Positions 16,640 to 26,607 of a DNA stretch of 44,911 nt are shown here, in pieces (position 1 is the first letter of the stretch; each line of letters opens with the position of its first letter). A program made the position numbers and the translations under genes. The notes below the pieces were generated by a model that was given only the letters and a program-made list of their open reading frames with translations, was not told the DNA's origin and did not search any database. Source of the DNA: Prevotella sp. UBA3294. Its GTDB lineage: Bacteria > Bacteroidota > Bacteroidia > Bacteroidales > Bacteroidaceae. The DNA lies in NCBI GenBank assembly GCA_002361535.1, contig DETG01000038.1, positions 6,957-51,867 of the forward strand, read 5' to 3'.

Positions 16640-16808
16640 GAAAAGTGAGAGGTGAGAAGTGAGAAATGAGAGGTATGATTACTACTATGAACGGGCTCTA
16701 ATGCCAATTCTTAAAGGTAATCATATCTCTCATTTCTCATTTCTCACTTCTCATTTCTCACTTCTCATTTCTCATTTCTCATCTCTCATTTCTCACCTCT
16801 CACCTCTC
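16640..16808. repeat. Heptamer hairpin array between convergent genes
   Basis: The left arm (about 16640-16682) has units AGTGAGA, GGTGAGA and AATGAGA. The right arm (16715-16808) has at least ten TCTCAYY heptamers. The innermost arms also pair (GTATGATTAC with GTAATCATA). The last 16 bases of the array encode the C-terminus and stop codon of the 16793 gene. It may work as a bidirectional terminator. Confidence 0.85.
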
Positions 16809-17761
16809 TTGTCGTATCGCAAAAAGATACCGGCAAGGATGGTGCCGCTGATGCTGTGCCAGGCACAACTGATGGCACAGGGGAGGACGGCTAAAGGCTG
16901 TGCAGCGAAGAATGTGCTGGCCAGTACCGTGGCCAGTCCGGCATTCTGCATGCCCACCTCGATGGAGAGAGTGCGTTTCTTGGCGGTATTGAACTTGACT
17001 GCTCTTCCTGTTGCCCAACCGAGCAGATAGCCGCTGGCGTTATGGCAGAAGACAACAGCGAAGGTCCAGATAAATAACAGGAACCCACGTGACACCAGGT
17101 CATCGTGAACAGTGGAGATGACGCCACCCACGATACAGGCGAGGCAGATCACGCTCAGTCCGGGCATGAGTGACTGGATGGTAGGAAACTGACGACTGCT
17201 GGAAAAACGGTAGTTCAGGAAGCAACCGATGCTAACGGGTATGATGGTGACGATCAGAATGTTTAGGAACATACCCACAGCATTGATCTCGATAATCTTT
17301 CCGGCTGTCAGTTCCATCAGCAAGGGGGTCATAACGGGAGCGAGTAGGGTGGAGGCGCAGGTCATACCCACCGAATACGCTACATCTCCATGACAAAGGT
17401 ACGACATGATGTTGCTGGACACTCCTCCCGGACAGCAACCTACCAGCAGGATTCCCAATGCCAGTGCAGGCTCAAGACGGAAAACATGCACTAACAGATA
17501 GGCTACACAGGGCATGATGATAAACTGAGCACAGGCACCGATAAAGATGTCGAGCGGCCGGTGAGCCAACACACGGAAATCGTTTGTCGTCAATGTCAGT
17601 CCCATGGTCAGCATGATGATGCCTAAGATAACTGTCTGGGTTGTTCCTCTTACCCATCCGAAGGTATCGGGAACGAAAAAAGTGGCAATGGCCACCGCTA
17701 TGATAAACAGGGATGCATGGTTGGCAAGCCAGCGGCTCAGATTCTGTAGTGTTTGTATCAT
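16793..17761 (-). CDS. Bile acid:sodium symporter family transporter
   Basis: A 322-residue inner-membrane protein with about nine to ten hydrophobic segments, of the BASS/SBF family. Diagnostic segments are [17 protein letters not shown] (crossover region), [13 protein letters not shown] near the N-terminus and [15 protein letters not shown]. Family members import bile acids, pantoate, pyruvate or other organic anions with sodium. The exact substrate is not readable. Its last codons (RGER-stop) come from the adjacent heptamer array. It is transcribed from the promoter at 17805-17836, back to back with the helicase promoter. Confidence 0.9.
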   Translation of the reverse strand: MIQTLQNLSRWLANHASLFIIAVAIATFFVPDTFGWVRGTTQTVILGIIMLTMGLTLTTNDFRVLAHRPLDIFIGACAQFIIMPCVAYLLVHVFRLEPALALGILLVGCCPGGVSSNIMSYLCHGDVAYSVGMTCASTLLAPVMTPLLMELTAGKIIEINAVGMFLNILIVTIIPVSIGCFLNYRFSSSRQFPTIQSLMPGLSVICLACIVGGVISTVHDDLVSRGFLLFIWTFAVVFCHNASGYLLGWATGRAVKFNTAKKRTLSIEVGMQNAGLATVLASTFFAAQPLAVLPCAISCAWHSISGTILAGIFLRYDKRGER

Positions 17762-17804
17762 CTTGAGTATGTCCTTTTCTTTTGTTATTCTCTGAATTCG
17801 GTGA

Positions 17805-17836
17805 CAAAGGTACTAAATGTTGAGAAGATAGTCAAA
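17805..17836 (-). promoter_or_regulatory. Promoter for the bile-acid-symporter-family gene
   Basis: On the minus strand TTTG (17836-17833), a 20-base spacer and TACCTTTG (17812-17805). The start codon is at 17761. Confidence 0.7.
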
Positions 17837-17852
17837 AAAAATCCACTTTTCT

Positions 17853-17883
17853 TTTGCATTTCGCTTGTTTAATCGTATCTTTG
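17853..17883 (+). promoter_or_regulatory. Promoter for the DUF4011 helicase gene
   Basis: TTTG (17853-17856), a 19-base spacer and TATCTTTG (17876-17883), 37 bases before the ATG. It begins 16 bases beyond the divergent promoter at 17805-17836, so the two may interfere. Confidence 0.75.
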
Positions 17884-17920
17884 CAGCATGTGACCAAGAA
17901 AGGGTTAACGATGACGGAAT

Positions 17921-20900
17921 ATGGAGGGTGACAAAAACTTGAACGGAAAAGGAAAGTTAATTCTTGACTATTTACCATGTGTGAACTATGCCATGATGTG
18001 TAATGGCATATCTACCTGCATCCAGTGTGTGGTGGTGAATGAGGACACAGACGACTGGCGGCAAGTGCAAGTAGCCGTGGCCGTACAAGGACTCCAACCG
18101 TGCGAGGTGTTACTCGACCATATTCCACAGGGGCAACGCCTACAAGTAAATAATCTCAAGATAGAGCCGGAGCTACAGGAACTGGTGAATATCACTGAGA
18201 GCGTGCAGACACTTTTTACCGTTACTGTAAGCGTGGCAGGTGAAGAGATCATTCATGAAGAACATACCCTCAGTCTGATGCCCTTTGATCAATGGCCCGG
18301 TCCGAATGTGATGCCACAGCTACTGTCGGCTTTTGTCACACCTAATCATCCTTTGCTGTCACGAGTCAGTGGAAATGCCGCCCAGTTCATGGAGAAATGG
18401 ACGGGTGATGCCTCGTTGGATGCCTATCAGACACAGGATCGCAACCGTGTCAGGTTGCAGGTGGCAGCCATCTATGAAGCCCTGCGCTCAGAGTCGATAG
18501 CCTATTGTGAACCCCCAGCGAGTTTCGAGACGAGCGGTCAGCGTGTTCGTCTGGCCGATAAAGTACTGACGGAGAAGTTAGGAACCTGTCTGGATACCTC
18601 GTTGCTCTTTGCCTCTTGTCTGGAGGCCATCGGCGTGTTCCCGCTGATCATCATCATGCGCAGTCATGCCTTTGTCGGTGCATGGCTCGATGAGACGTTC
18701 TATCATCAGGAAGCCTGTGATGACAGTTCCTACCTGCTGAAGCAGATGGCCGATGGTATTAATAATGTCGTATTGGTGGAGACAACCTGTCTGACGAAAG
18801 CGGGTGGTGTCACCTTCGATGATGCCGTAGGCATGGCCAGTCAGAAAATCCGTGATGAGCGTGCCTTTGTCTTCTTCGTGGATGTTCATCGCTGCAGGTT
18901 AGGAGGCCTCCGACCGTTGCCGCAACGTGTCAGGAATGGTGAGGAGTGGGTGCTGGAGAATACGGGCGTGGAGCACGAGAACGCTACAGAGAGTATCCAT
19001 ATGCCCGATCACTATGCCCTCCACTTAGACGATGCGGAGGCAGAGATCACTAAGCAGACCATCTGGGAGCGTAAGCTGCTGGATTTCTCCCTACGGAATA
19101 ATTTGATCAACTGTAAGATCGGGCGCAGGGTGATACCCTTCGTCTCCTTCGAGGTAGATACCTTGGAGGATAAACTCCATGCCGGGGAAGACTATACCGT
19201 TTTGCCCTATCCAAAAAAGAAAATCGAACCCGTAGAAGGAGGCATTTACGACTCCCACCTGCAAGCTGTGGAGCTGAAGGAGATGGTGAGTGCGGAGATC
19301 AAGAACAATCAACATTTGGTGTCGTATCTCAGTGAGACGGAGCTTCCCGATGCCTTGAAGTTCATCTATCGTGCCTCGCGGAACTCCTTGGAGGAGAACG
19401 GAGCGAACACCCTGTTTCTGGCTATCGGTATGTTGAAGTGGTTCGAGAACGAGAAGAGTGTGATGGCCAGATATGCACCTCTGCTGCTTCTTCCTGTGGA
19501 TATCATCCGCAAAGCTGGCTCCAGTTATGTGATCCGCACCCGTGATGAAGAAACCATCATGAACACAACGATCGTGGAACTGCTGAAACAACAGTTCAAG
19601 ATCAATCTGAGCGTGCTCGATCCCTTACCTGTTGATAAGGAGGGCATTGACGTGAAAAGGATCCTGGCCACGGTACGTGAGGCCATCAAGAACATGCACC
19701 GATGGGATGTGATCGAAGAAGCGCAGCTCGGACTGTTCTCTTTCAATAAGTTCGTGATGTGGAACGATATCCACAACAATGCTGAAAAGCTGAAAGAGAA
19801 CGAGGTGGTGAAGAGCTTGATGGAAGGACGCGTCACTTTGACAGATATAGAAGATGTGGTAGATGCCCGTGAGGTGGATAAGACCAGTAAGCCCATGGAC
19901 TTCTGTATTCCCATCGATGTGGATTCCTCACAGCTCGAAGCGGTCATCGAGAGCGGGCGCGGCAAGAGTTTTATCCTCTATGGTCCTCCAGGAACAGGAA
20001 AGAGTCAGACCATCACGAACATGATTGCCAATGCCCTTTATCAGGACAAGCGCGTGCTCTTTGTGGCAGAGAAAATGGCGGCCTTGGAGGTAGTACAGAA
20101 ACGTCTTTCCCGCATCGGACTCGATCCGTTCTGCTTAGAACTACATTCCAACAAGGTGACCAAGAGTCATTTCCTCCGACAGATGCAGAAAGCACTCGAT
20201 GTGGTGCATATCAAGGAGCCGGAGGGATATAAGAAACTGTCCGACAGACTGTTCCAGCACAGAAAGAGTCTGATTACTTATATCGAGAGTCTGCATCGCA
20301 AACAGGCATCGGGCTTCTCTCTCTATGATTGTATCTCACGCCATCTCACCATCCGCGAGGAGGAGATGAAAGGTAAGTTACCAGGGGTTGCGGAGATCGA
20401 CCGTGAGCAGTTGGCACAGTGGGCAGAGATGATCGAAGGTTTGGACGTGGTGTTCCGGATTACCGGTCATCCCGCAGACAGTGGGTTGCTGGGCATGGTG
20501 CCTAAGACGTTCCGTGAGGAGGATATAGCCCGCCTGCGTTCGTTGATGATTGATTATAAGGGTGAGTATGCCAAACTGTTGGATGAGCTCTCCAAGCTAC
20601 CTCTGTCGTTCGATGAAAATGACAAGGATTTCACGCTGGCCAACGACATGGGTAAGGAGATAGAAAAGATACCCGTTTTTTCGGAGGATATTCTGAGCTT
20701 TGTCGCCAATAAACAACGTTATAACGACCTGTTACGGATAGTAGGACAGGGAATGGTACGAGACATAGATAAGAAAGGAATCCTCATTATGTGTACGGAG
20801 GAGGCACTTGATGCCGACACGTTAGCCCTTTCGAAAAGATATACCGAAGTGGAAGGGAAGTGGTTCTTGCCCAGATTCTTTGCCAAAAGGAAACTGATGA

Positions 20901-23416
20901 AGGAGATAAGGCATTTCTGTGCCGATGCTTCCTTCGAAATGGTTCCCAGCTTGTTAAAGCAGATAGGACACTACCAGGAGTTGCGCAATGAGGTGCAGCA
21001 GTACTCTGATCAGTTCAGTGCACTCTTTGGGGCTGATGGGAAGAGCGGCTCAGAGCAGTGGGAATTGATAGAATCCTCTCTGAGAGGAACGTCGTGGTTG
21101 TTACAGTTGATGATGGACTATGCTCAACAGCATGACAGGAATCTGATGGAGGTACGTGAGGAACTGTTCCAACGGATAGGAGGTGACTGGAATCTGTTTA
21201 AACAGAGCTATGCCATGCCTTTCAGCACAGTCTCCACCCAACTCCAACATCTGAATGCTTTACAGGAGGAAATGGCACCCATCACCGATTACGAGTTGCC
21301 GTTTCAACGCAAACTCTTTACTATAGCCCGAAATGTTGACAGATGGATGGCTCATCTGGGAGGAATCAAGGACTGGTGCCTGTGGATAGAACGCATGCAG
21401 GCACTCCAGACGGAAGGACTGGGTTGTGTCGTTGACCATATCATGGAACATCATGCTACCGGAGCAGAGGCATCCCGGGCATTCCAAAAGGCTATCTATC
21501 ACTTGCTGACCATGGATATCGTGGGGCATGACCCCTCGTTGGCACAGTTCAACGGACTGATTTTCGAGGATCTTATTGATAAATATAAAGAGGAGACCTA
21601 TGCGTTTCAGGATCTCTGCAAGAAAGAACTGTACTGCCGACTGGCTTCCAGGGTGCCCTCGCAGACACTTGCTGCCGTAGCCAACTCTGAGATGGGAATA
21701 CTGAAACGGAATATCTCCAACGGCGGATGGGGCACCAGCATCCGAAAGATTATCGATCAAGTGCCCACGCTGTTGCCAAAGCTTTGCCCGTGTATGTTGA
21801 TGAGTCCGATCAGTGTGGCACAGTATATAGACATGGGTGGGGAGAAATTCGACCTGGTGATCTTCGATGAGGCCTCACAGATGCCTACCAGCGAAGCCAT
21901 CGGTGCTATTGCCCGCGGAAAGGCTCTCGTCTGTGTGGGCGATCCGAAGCAGATGCCTCCTACCAGTTTCTTCACCACCCAGTCGGTGGATGAAGAGAAT
22001 GCCGATATCGATGACATGGAGAGTATCCTTGACGATTGCATCACTCTCTCCATGCCGGGACATTATCTCTCGTGGCACTACCGTTCAAGACATGAGTCAC
22101 TCATCGCGTTCTCTAACCATCAATACTATGAGAGTAAACTGCATACTTTCCCCAGTGTAGATGACCAGTTGTCGAAGGTGAGACTTGTGAAGGTGAACGG
22201 AGTCTATGATAAAGGACATACACGCAGTAATCCTGCTGAGGCCCATGCCATTGTTGATGAGGTGGTGCGCCGACTGAAAGATCCTGAATTGTCACAGCAC
22301 AGCATCGGTGTCGTGAGCTTCAGTAAGGTGCAGCAGAACCTTATCGAGGATATCCTGATAGAAGAACTGGCAAAGAATCCACAATTGGAACAGAAAGCCT
22401 ACCAGTGTGAGGAACCGATCTTCATCAAGAATCTGGAGAATGTGCAGGGTGATGAGCGCGATGTGATACTGTTCAGTGTGGGCTACGGTCCTGACAAGCA
22501 TGGAAAGGTGTCGATGAATTTCGGTCCGCTGAACAACGAGGGAGGTGAACGGCGCCTGAATGTGGCGGTGAGCCGTGCACGTCAGGAGATGATCGTGTTC
22601 TCCACCCTCAGTGCAGAGCAGATTGACCTGAGGCGATCCAGTGCGAAAGGTGTGGAGGGATTGAAGAGTTTCATAGAGTTCGCACAGAGTGGAACACTGA
22701 ATCTGACTCAGGACATGACCGTAGCTGATACCATGGAGAATGCCGCAGAGACTGATCTGGTGCGTATCATTGCCGAGGAACTGCGCAGTTATGGCTATCA
22801 GGTGGTAACGCATGTCGGGCGCAGTCAGTTCAAGATAGACTTGGCCGTACTCAACCCGCTGAAGCCGGAAGAATATATGCTGGGTATCCTTTGCGACGGT
22901 CGTAACTACTATGAAACGAAGACCACCCGTGACCGGGAGATTGTGCAACCTGGGGTGCTCAATGGTTTAGGGTGGAATGTAATGCGTATCTGGGCCGTTG
23001 ACTGGTACGAGAATCATCAGCAGCTGATAGACCGATTGCTGCAACGACTCAACGATATCATGAATCATGTGGAACAGTCATCGGGCACCATCGAGAAGGC
23101 AAAACATCGTGCCTCCGGCTCGTTCAGTCTGGAGGGGATGGATGTAGAGGAGACCGAGCAGTACAAGCTGCCCCGTCGCTATGAGAATCTGAGCTTCTCG
23201 TATATCCCGCAGAAGGAGATTGAGAAAGCTGCACTCTTCGTCGTCCGGAACGCTGTCTCTATACCGACGGATGACCTGAAGCGGCAGGTGGTGAAGGTAC
23301 TGGGCTTCCACCGTCGTACCCAGCGTACCGATCATGCCGTAGATTCCGCAATCAGAGAACTGGAGTCTGCAGGAAATGTGACGCTGAATGAGGGAATGGT
23401 CATGATAAATGGGTAG
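17921..23416 (+). CDS. DUF4011 superfamily 1 helicase with Vsr-like nuclease and DUF3320 domains
   Basis: An 1831-residue multidomain protein. Residues ~210-260 look transglutaminase-like (LGTCLDTSLLFASCLE with C223, then SHAFVG with H249). Next comes DUF4011 (TIWERKLLDFSLRNNLINCK). The ATPase core has Walker A GPPGTGKS (688-695), Walker B VIFDEAS (D1316-E1317), GDPKQMPP, SWHYRSRH and the final VAVSRAR motif, all UPF1-like SF1 motifs. About 1610-1700 is a Vsr/DUF559-like nuclease fold (FKIDLAV, GILCDGRNYY, NGLGWNVMRIWAVDWYEN), and about 1767-1815 matches DUF3320. I recall a similar architecture reported as the single-gene anti-phage system Hhe, so defence is a reasonable inference, not shown here. 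It stands alone, with its own promoter. Confidence 0.88.
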   Translation: MEGDKNLNGKGKLILDYLPCVNYAMMCNGISTCIQCVVVNEDTDDWRQVQVAVAVQGLQPCEVLLDHIPQGQRLQVNNLKIEPELQELVNITESVQTLFTVTVSVAGEEIIHEEHTLSLMPFDQWPGPNVMPQLLSAFVTPNHPLLSRVSGNAAQFMEKWTGDASLDAYQTQDRNRVRLQVAAIYEALRSESIAYCEPPASFETSGQRVRLADKVLTEKLGTCLDTSLLFASCLEAIGVFPLIIIMRSHAFVGAWLDETFYHQEACDDSSYLLKQMADGINNVVLVETTCLTKAGGVTFDDAVGMASQKIRDERAFVFFVDVHRCRLGGLRPLPQRVRNGEEWVLENTGVEHENATESIHMPDHYALHLDDAEAEITKQTIWERKLLDFSLRNNLINCKIGRRVIPFVSFEVDTLEDKLHAGEDYTVLPYPKKKIEPVEGGIYDSHLQAVELKEMVSAEIKNNQHLVSYLSETELPDALKFIYRASRNSLEENGANTLFLAIGMLKWFENEKSVMARYAPLLLLPVDIIRKAGSSYVIRTRDEETIMNTTIVELLKQQFKINLSVLDPLPVDKEGIDVKRILATVREAIKNMHRWDVIEEAQLGLFSFNKFVMWNDIHNNAEKLKENEVVKSLMEGRVTLTDIEDVVDAREVDKTSKPMDFCIPIDVDSSQLEAVIESGRGKSFILYGPPGTGKSQTITNMIANALYQDKRVLFVAEKMAALEVVQKRLSRIGLDPFCLELHSNKVTKSHFLRQMQKALDVVHIKEPEGYKKLSDRLFQHRKSLITYIESLHRKQASGFSLYDCISRHLTIREEEMKGKLPGVAEIDREQLAQWAEMIEGLDVVFRITGHPADSGLLGMVPKTFREEDIARLRSLMIDYKGEYAKLLDELSKLPLSFDENDKDFTLANDMGKEIEKIPVFSEDILSFVANKQRYNDLLRIVGQGMVRDIDKKGILIMCTEEALDADTLALSKRYTEVEGKWFLPRFFAKRKLMKEIRHFCADASFEMVPSLLKQIGHYQELRNEVQQYSDQFSALFGADGKSGSEQWELIESSLRGTSWLLQLMMDYAQQHDRNLMEVREELFQRIGGDWNLFKQSYAMPFSTVSTQLQHLNALQEEMAPITDYELPFQRKLFTIARNVDRWMAHLGGIKDWCLWIERMQALQTEGLGCVVDHIMEHHATGAEASRAFQKAIYHLLTMDIVGHDPSLAQFNGLIFEDLIDKYKEETYAFQDLCKKELYCRLASRVPSQTLAAVANSEMGILKRNISNGGWGTSIRKIIDQVPTLLPKLCPCMLMSPISVAQYIDMGGEKFDLVIFDEASQMPTSEAIGAIARGKALVCVGDPKQMPPTSFFTTQSVDEENADIDDMESILDDCITLSMPGHYLSWHYRSRHESLIAFSNHQYYESKLHTFPSVDDQLSKVRLVKVNGVYDKGHTRSNPAEAHAIVDEVVRRLKDPELSQHSIGVVSFSKVQQNLIEDILIEELAKNPQLEQKAYQCEEPIFIKNLENVQGDERDVILFSVGYGPDKHGKVSMNFGPLNNEGGERRLNVAVSRARQEMIVFSTLSAEQIDLRRSSAKGVEGLKSFIEFAQSGTLNLTQDMTVADTMENAAETDLVRIIAEELRSYGYQVVTHVGRSQFKIDLAVLNPLKPEEYMLGILCDGRNYYETKTTRDREIVQPGVLNGLGWNVMRIWAVDWYENHQQLIDRLLQRLNDIMNHVEQSSGTIEKAKHRASGSFSLEGMDVEETEQYKLPRRYENLSFSYIPQKEIEKAALFVVRNAVSIPTDDLKRQVVKVLGFHRRTQRTDHAVDSAIRELESAGNVTLNEGMVMING

Positions 23417-23447
23417 TGTAACTTTTTAAAATAACAAAAATTAGGTA

Positions 23448-23478
23448 TTGTACCTATCGGGGAATCTCTGTAATTTTG
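23448..23478 (+). promoter_or_regulatory. Promoter for the TonB/DUF4876 envelope locus
   Basis: TTG (23448-23450), a 20-base spacer and TAATTTTG (23471-23478). The TTG inside this -7 element is in frame with the receptor gene and must not be taken as its start; the ATG is at 23497. Confidence 0.75.
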
Positions 23479-23496
23479 CGAAACAATTTGTTGTTT

Positions 23497-26226
23497 ATGC
23501 AATTACAGAGATTTTTCGTTGTCTTGCTCACCGCTGTACTCTGCCAGATGGTGCATGCACAGGTGGTTTTACGTGGTCATGTGATTGATCGTGAGACTCA
23601 TGAGCCCATCATCGGTGCAACGATATCCGATGCCAGAAAGGGGAAGGCCATTACTGTGACCAATTCTGACGGCTTTTTTGAGATACCTAAAAATGATTAT
23701 GCACAGCTACGCATCTCTTATATCGGTTACAAAACCTTGGTAACACCGCCCACAAATGACGGGCGTTACCTGTTACAGACCGAGTTGAGCAAGATAGGAG
23801 AAGTGGTGGTGACGGCACAGGAAGGAAGAGGTCTTACCAGTACTTCAAAGATTGAAAAACATGCCATGGAGCATCTACAGCCCTCCAGCTTCTCCGATCT
23901 GTTAGAACTGCTGCCAGGAGGACGCAGTGCCGATCCTTCACTGAGCGTCCCCAATCATATCCATATCCGAGAACTCTCCACAGGTAACAGTAACTATGCC
24001 ACCTCATCGTTGGGCACCAGCTTCGTGATTGATGGTGCACCGGTCTCCACGAATGCCAATATGCAATATCTTGCTGGGGCATGGGATGCATCGGCTACCT
24101 ATCGTGACAATACCAATGCTGGTGTCGATATGCGCAGCATCTCCACCGATGATATTCAAAGCGTGGAGATTGTGCGAGGAATCCCATCGGTGGAATATGG
24201 TGATCTGACCAGTGGACTGGTGAAGATAGAACGACGGCGGGGTGGGCGTGATATGAGTTTCCGCCTAAAGGCTGACATGGGGTCGAAACTGTTTTATGCA
24301 GGAAAAGATTTTGAATGGAAAGAGCGACAACTCTCGCTGAACGTCAGTGCTGATTACCTGGATGCGAAGGCCGACCCGCGTAATCGGTTGGAGAACTATA
24401 AACGTCTGACCCTCTCAGCCCGTCTGCACAAGAACTGGGAACATGAGGATTACCGTTTAGGACTCTCCACGAACCTTGATTATACAGGGTCGTTCGATGA
24501 TGACAAGGTGGATCCGGATCTGAATCACAGCAATGAGGACTCTTACAAGTCGAGCTATCGCCGATATGCCTTTCTCGCCTCTTTACAGATGAAGATGAAA
24601 AGACAGGTATGGCTGAAGTCGGTGGAGACAACATTCTCCTCTGCTTATGAGAACGACCTGATGCAACGCACCCGTCTCGTACAGCTGCAACGGATGACTG
24701 TCGCACCGATGTCGAAAGAGGAGGGGGAGAATGATGCCTATATCCTACCTTTTAAATATATGGGACATCATGAGACGCAGGGACGACCTTTCAATGCCTA
24801 TCTGAAGCTCAATGCCCGTTTGCAGATTCCCAGTAATACCGTCTCTAATACCTTATTAATAGGTGCTGATTGGAATCTTGACAAGAACTTTGGCAAGGGA
24901 CAGGTGTTCGATCCGCATACACCAGTCTATACGGGGATCTCGTCAAGAGCCCGCCGCTTGTCGGATATTCCCGCTAACCGCCGACTCTCTGCCTATGCCG
25001 AGGAGAACGTGAAGTGGCCGACAGCCGTGGGTACGTTCGAGATGGCCGCGGGTGTTCGTGCCACGGAGATGCTGAACCTTCCGTCGGCCTATGAGATGCA
25101 TAGGAAGTTTTACTGGGACCCCCGGGCGAACATCGGGTTTACCCTTCCTCGTTTCACCTTGTGGGGGAAGCCTTCGTTCCTGCGTTTTGCTGGTGGTGTG
25201 GGACAGCATACAAAAATGCCCACTATGGAACAGCTCTTCCCCGATCTGCTCTATATCGACTTCATTCAGCTGAACTACTATCACGATAACCCAGACTACC
25301 GCAGAATCAACCTGATGACGTATATCCGAGACCCTCGGAACACGGCTCTTGAACCGGCGCGAAACCTGAAATGGGAGGTGTCTGCCGACTTGAATGTTGG
25401 GGGAAACCGTCTGTCTGTCACCATCTTCCGTGAGAAGATGTCGTCCGGATTCCGTTCACAGTCGTATTACTCCACCTACCATTTCAAGGAGTACGACACT
25501 TCGGGCATTGATGCAGCTGCCCTTACTGCTGCACCTTCGTTGTCGGACTTACCTTATACGGAGCGTGATGAGCTTTCGGGATACAGTAACTATACCAATG
25601 GCAGTCTGACGTTGAAGGAGGGAGTGGAATATACGTTCGAAACCGTGCGACTGCCTGTGATCCTTACCCGTCTGACCATTAACGGTGCCTATTTCCGTAC
25701 TACATATAACAACTCGATCGTGGAAACCTACCGTCCGAGTCAGGTGCTTGATGGCCGACAGATTCAGTATGTGGGGTTGTATGCCGATGACGATGGCTCT
25801 GTGCGTGAGGCGTTCAACACGAATTTCACGTTCGACACCGATGTACCGAAACTCAGGCTCGGTTTCTCCTTGTCGGCACAATGTCTGTGGTTCACCACAT
25901 CGCAGCGGAAGGAGACAAGTAATGATCCTGTTCAGTATATTGCTCCCGATGGCACCGTCCACGACTGGGAACCGTCGTTTGCCGAGGATACCTATCTGCG
26001 CTGGCTTGTACGCTCCTATTCCCCGTCGCTTTTTGAAAAGAACCGTGTGCCCTTTGCGATGAACCTGAACTTCAAGGTGACGAAGAAACTCTTCAACGAT
26101 CATCTGAATGTGGCGATGTTCTGTAATAAGTTGTGGGACTATACGCCCGATTATGACAGTAGGGGTACGACGATCCGTCGCCATGTGACCCCCTATTTTG
26201 GATTAGAAATGAATGTGAAGATATGA
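23497..26226 (+). CDS. TonB-dependent outer-membrane receptor
   Basis: A 909-residue receptor. It has a signal peptide (MQLQRFFVVLLTAVLCQMVHAQ), a carboxypeptidase-regulatory-like domain (VLRGHVIDRETHEPIIGATI to GEVVVTAQE) and a plug (SFSDLLELLPGG, SSLGTSFVIDGAPVS, SVEIVRGIPSVEYGDLTSGLVKIERR). A 22-strand-type barrel follows, ending in FGLEMNVKI. The start at 23497 is set by the promoter immediately upstream. It is the first gene of a locus: its stop overlaps the start of the next lipoprotein gene by four bases (ATGA), indicating translational coupling. No SusD-like partner is present. The ligand is unknown; the neighbouring lipoproteins and M16 peptidase suggest a peptide, protein or metal-chelate ligand. 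Confidence 0.9.
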   Translation: MQLQRFFVVLLTAVLCQMVHAQVVLRGHVIDRETHEPIIGATISDARKGKAITVTNSDGFFEIPKNDYAQLRISYIGYKTLVTPPTNDGRYLLQTELSKIGEVVVTAQEGRGLTSTSKIEKHAMEHLQPSSFSDLLELLPGGRSADPSLSVPNHIHIRELSTGNSNYATSSLGTSFVIDGAPVSTNANMQYLAGAWDASATYRDNTNAGVDMRSISTDDIQSVEIVRGIPSVEYGDLTSGLVKIERRRGGRDMSFRLKADMGSKLFYAGKDFEWKERQLSLNVSADYLDAKADPRNRLENYKRLTLSARLHKNWEHEDYRLGLSTNLDYTGSFDDDKVDPDLNHSNEDSYKSSYRRYAFLASLQMKMKRQVWLKSVETTFSSAYENDLMQRTRLVQLQRMTVAPMSKEEGENDAYILPFKYMGHHETQGRPFNAYLKLNARLQIPSNTVSNTLLIGADWNLDKNFGKGQVFDPHTPVYTGISSRARRLSDIPANRRLSAYAEENVKWPTAVGTFEMAAGVRATEMLNLPSAYEMHRKFYWDPRANIGFTLPRFTLWGKPSFLRFAGGVGQHTKMPTMEQLFPDLLYIDFIQLNYYHDNPDYRRINLMTYIRDPRNTALEPARNLKWEVSADLNVGGNRLSVTIFREKMSSGFRSQSYYSTYHFKEYDTSGIDAAALTAAPSLSDLPYTERDELSGYSNYTNGSLTLKEGVEYTFETVRLPVILTRLTINGAYFRTTYNNSIVETYRPSQVLDGRQIQYVGLYADDDGSVREAFNTNFTFDTDVPKLRLGFSLSAQCLWFTTSQRKETSNDPVQYIAPDGTVHDWEPSFAEDTYLRWLVRSYSPSLFEKNRVPFAMNLNFKVTKKLFNDHLNVAMFCNKLWDYTPDYDSRGTTIRRHVTPYFGLEMNVKI

Positions 26227-26606
26227 GACATCTGATCGCGACAATTCTGTTCTTGCTGTCGGTGGTGATCCTCACCAGCTGCCATCAGGAAGAAAACGAC
26301 GTCTTCGCCACGGCACTGGTTACGGTCAGTGCGGGGGAAGAAACAATCATCTCACAGGTGCAGGCGCAGGCGCGTCTTACCAACGTGAATACTCGGCAGG
26401 TCACTTCCTCTGCTGATTTTAATGGTGCCACCCTTCAGGTTGAGCTGTTGCGGGGTGCTTACCAGATCAATATTGAGGGTGTGGTTACATATCAAGATGC
26501 TGCAGGAATCGTGCGCATGCGACAGTTCCGCGCACAGACGGATTATGTTGAACTACAGCAAAAGGGTGTGAACACCACGACACTCACTGTCATATTCCTT
26601 GATTGA
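26223..26606 (+). CDS. Small lipoprotein related to the DUF4876 N-terminal domain
   Basis: A 127-residue protein with a lipoprotein signal ending in LTSC (cysteine near residue 20). The mature part is a single beta-rich domain. Its second half aligns by eye with residues ~60-135 of the 28129 gene product: TNVNT against TNVET, RGAYQINIEGVV against EGTYNVNVTGHL, and FRAQTDYVEL against FQVRTENVKI. It overlaps the receptor gene by 4 bases, and the next gene follows after one base, so the three are co-translated. I know of no named function. It is probably a surface or periplasmic accessory that works with the receptor. Confidence 0.75.
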   Translation: MRHLIATILFLLSVVILTSCHQEENDVFATALVTVSAGEETIISQVQAQARLTNVNTRQVTSSADFNGATLQVELLRGAYQINIEGVVTYQDAAGIVRMRQFRAQTDYVELQQKGVNTTTLTVIFLD

Positions 26607-26607
26607 C

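Noticed and set aside
22292..22948. Open frame of 218 codons on the minus strand
   Set aside because: It is antisense to the conserved helicase and nuclease motifs of the DUF4011 gene, and the translation is rich in His/Leu without family features.
25549..26184. Open frame of 211 codons on the minus strand
   Set aside because: It is antisense to the barrel of the second TonB receptor and has no signal, motif or promoter.
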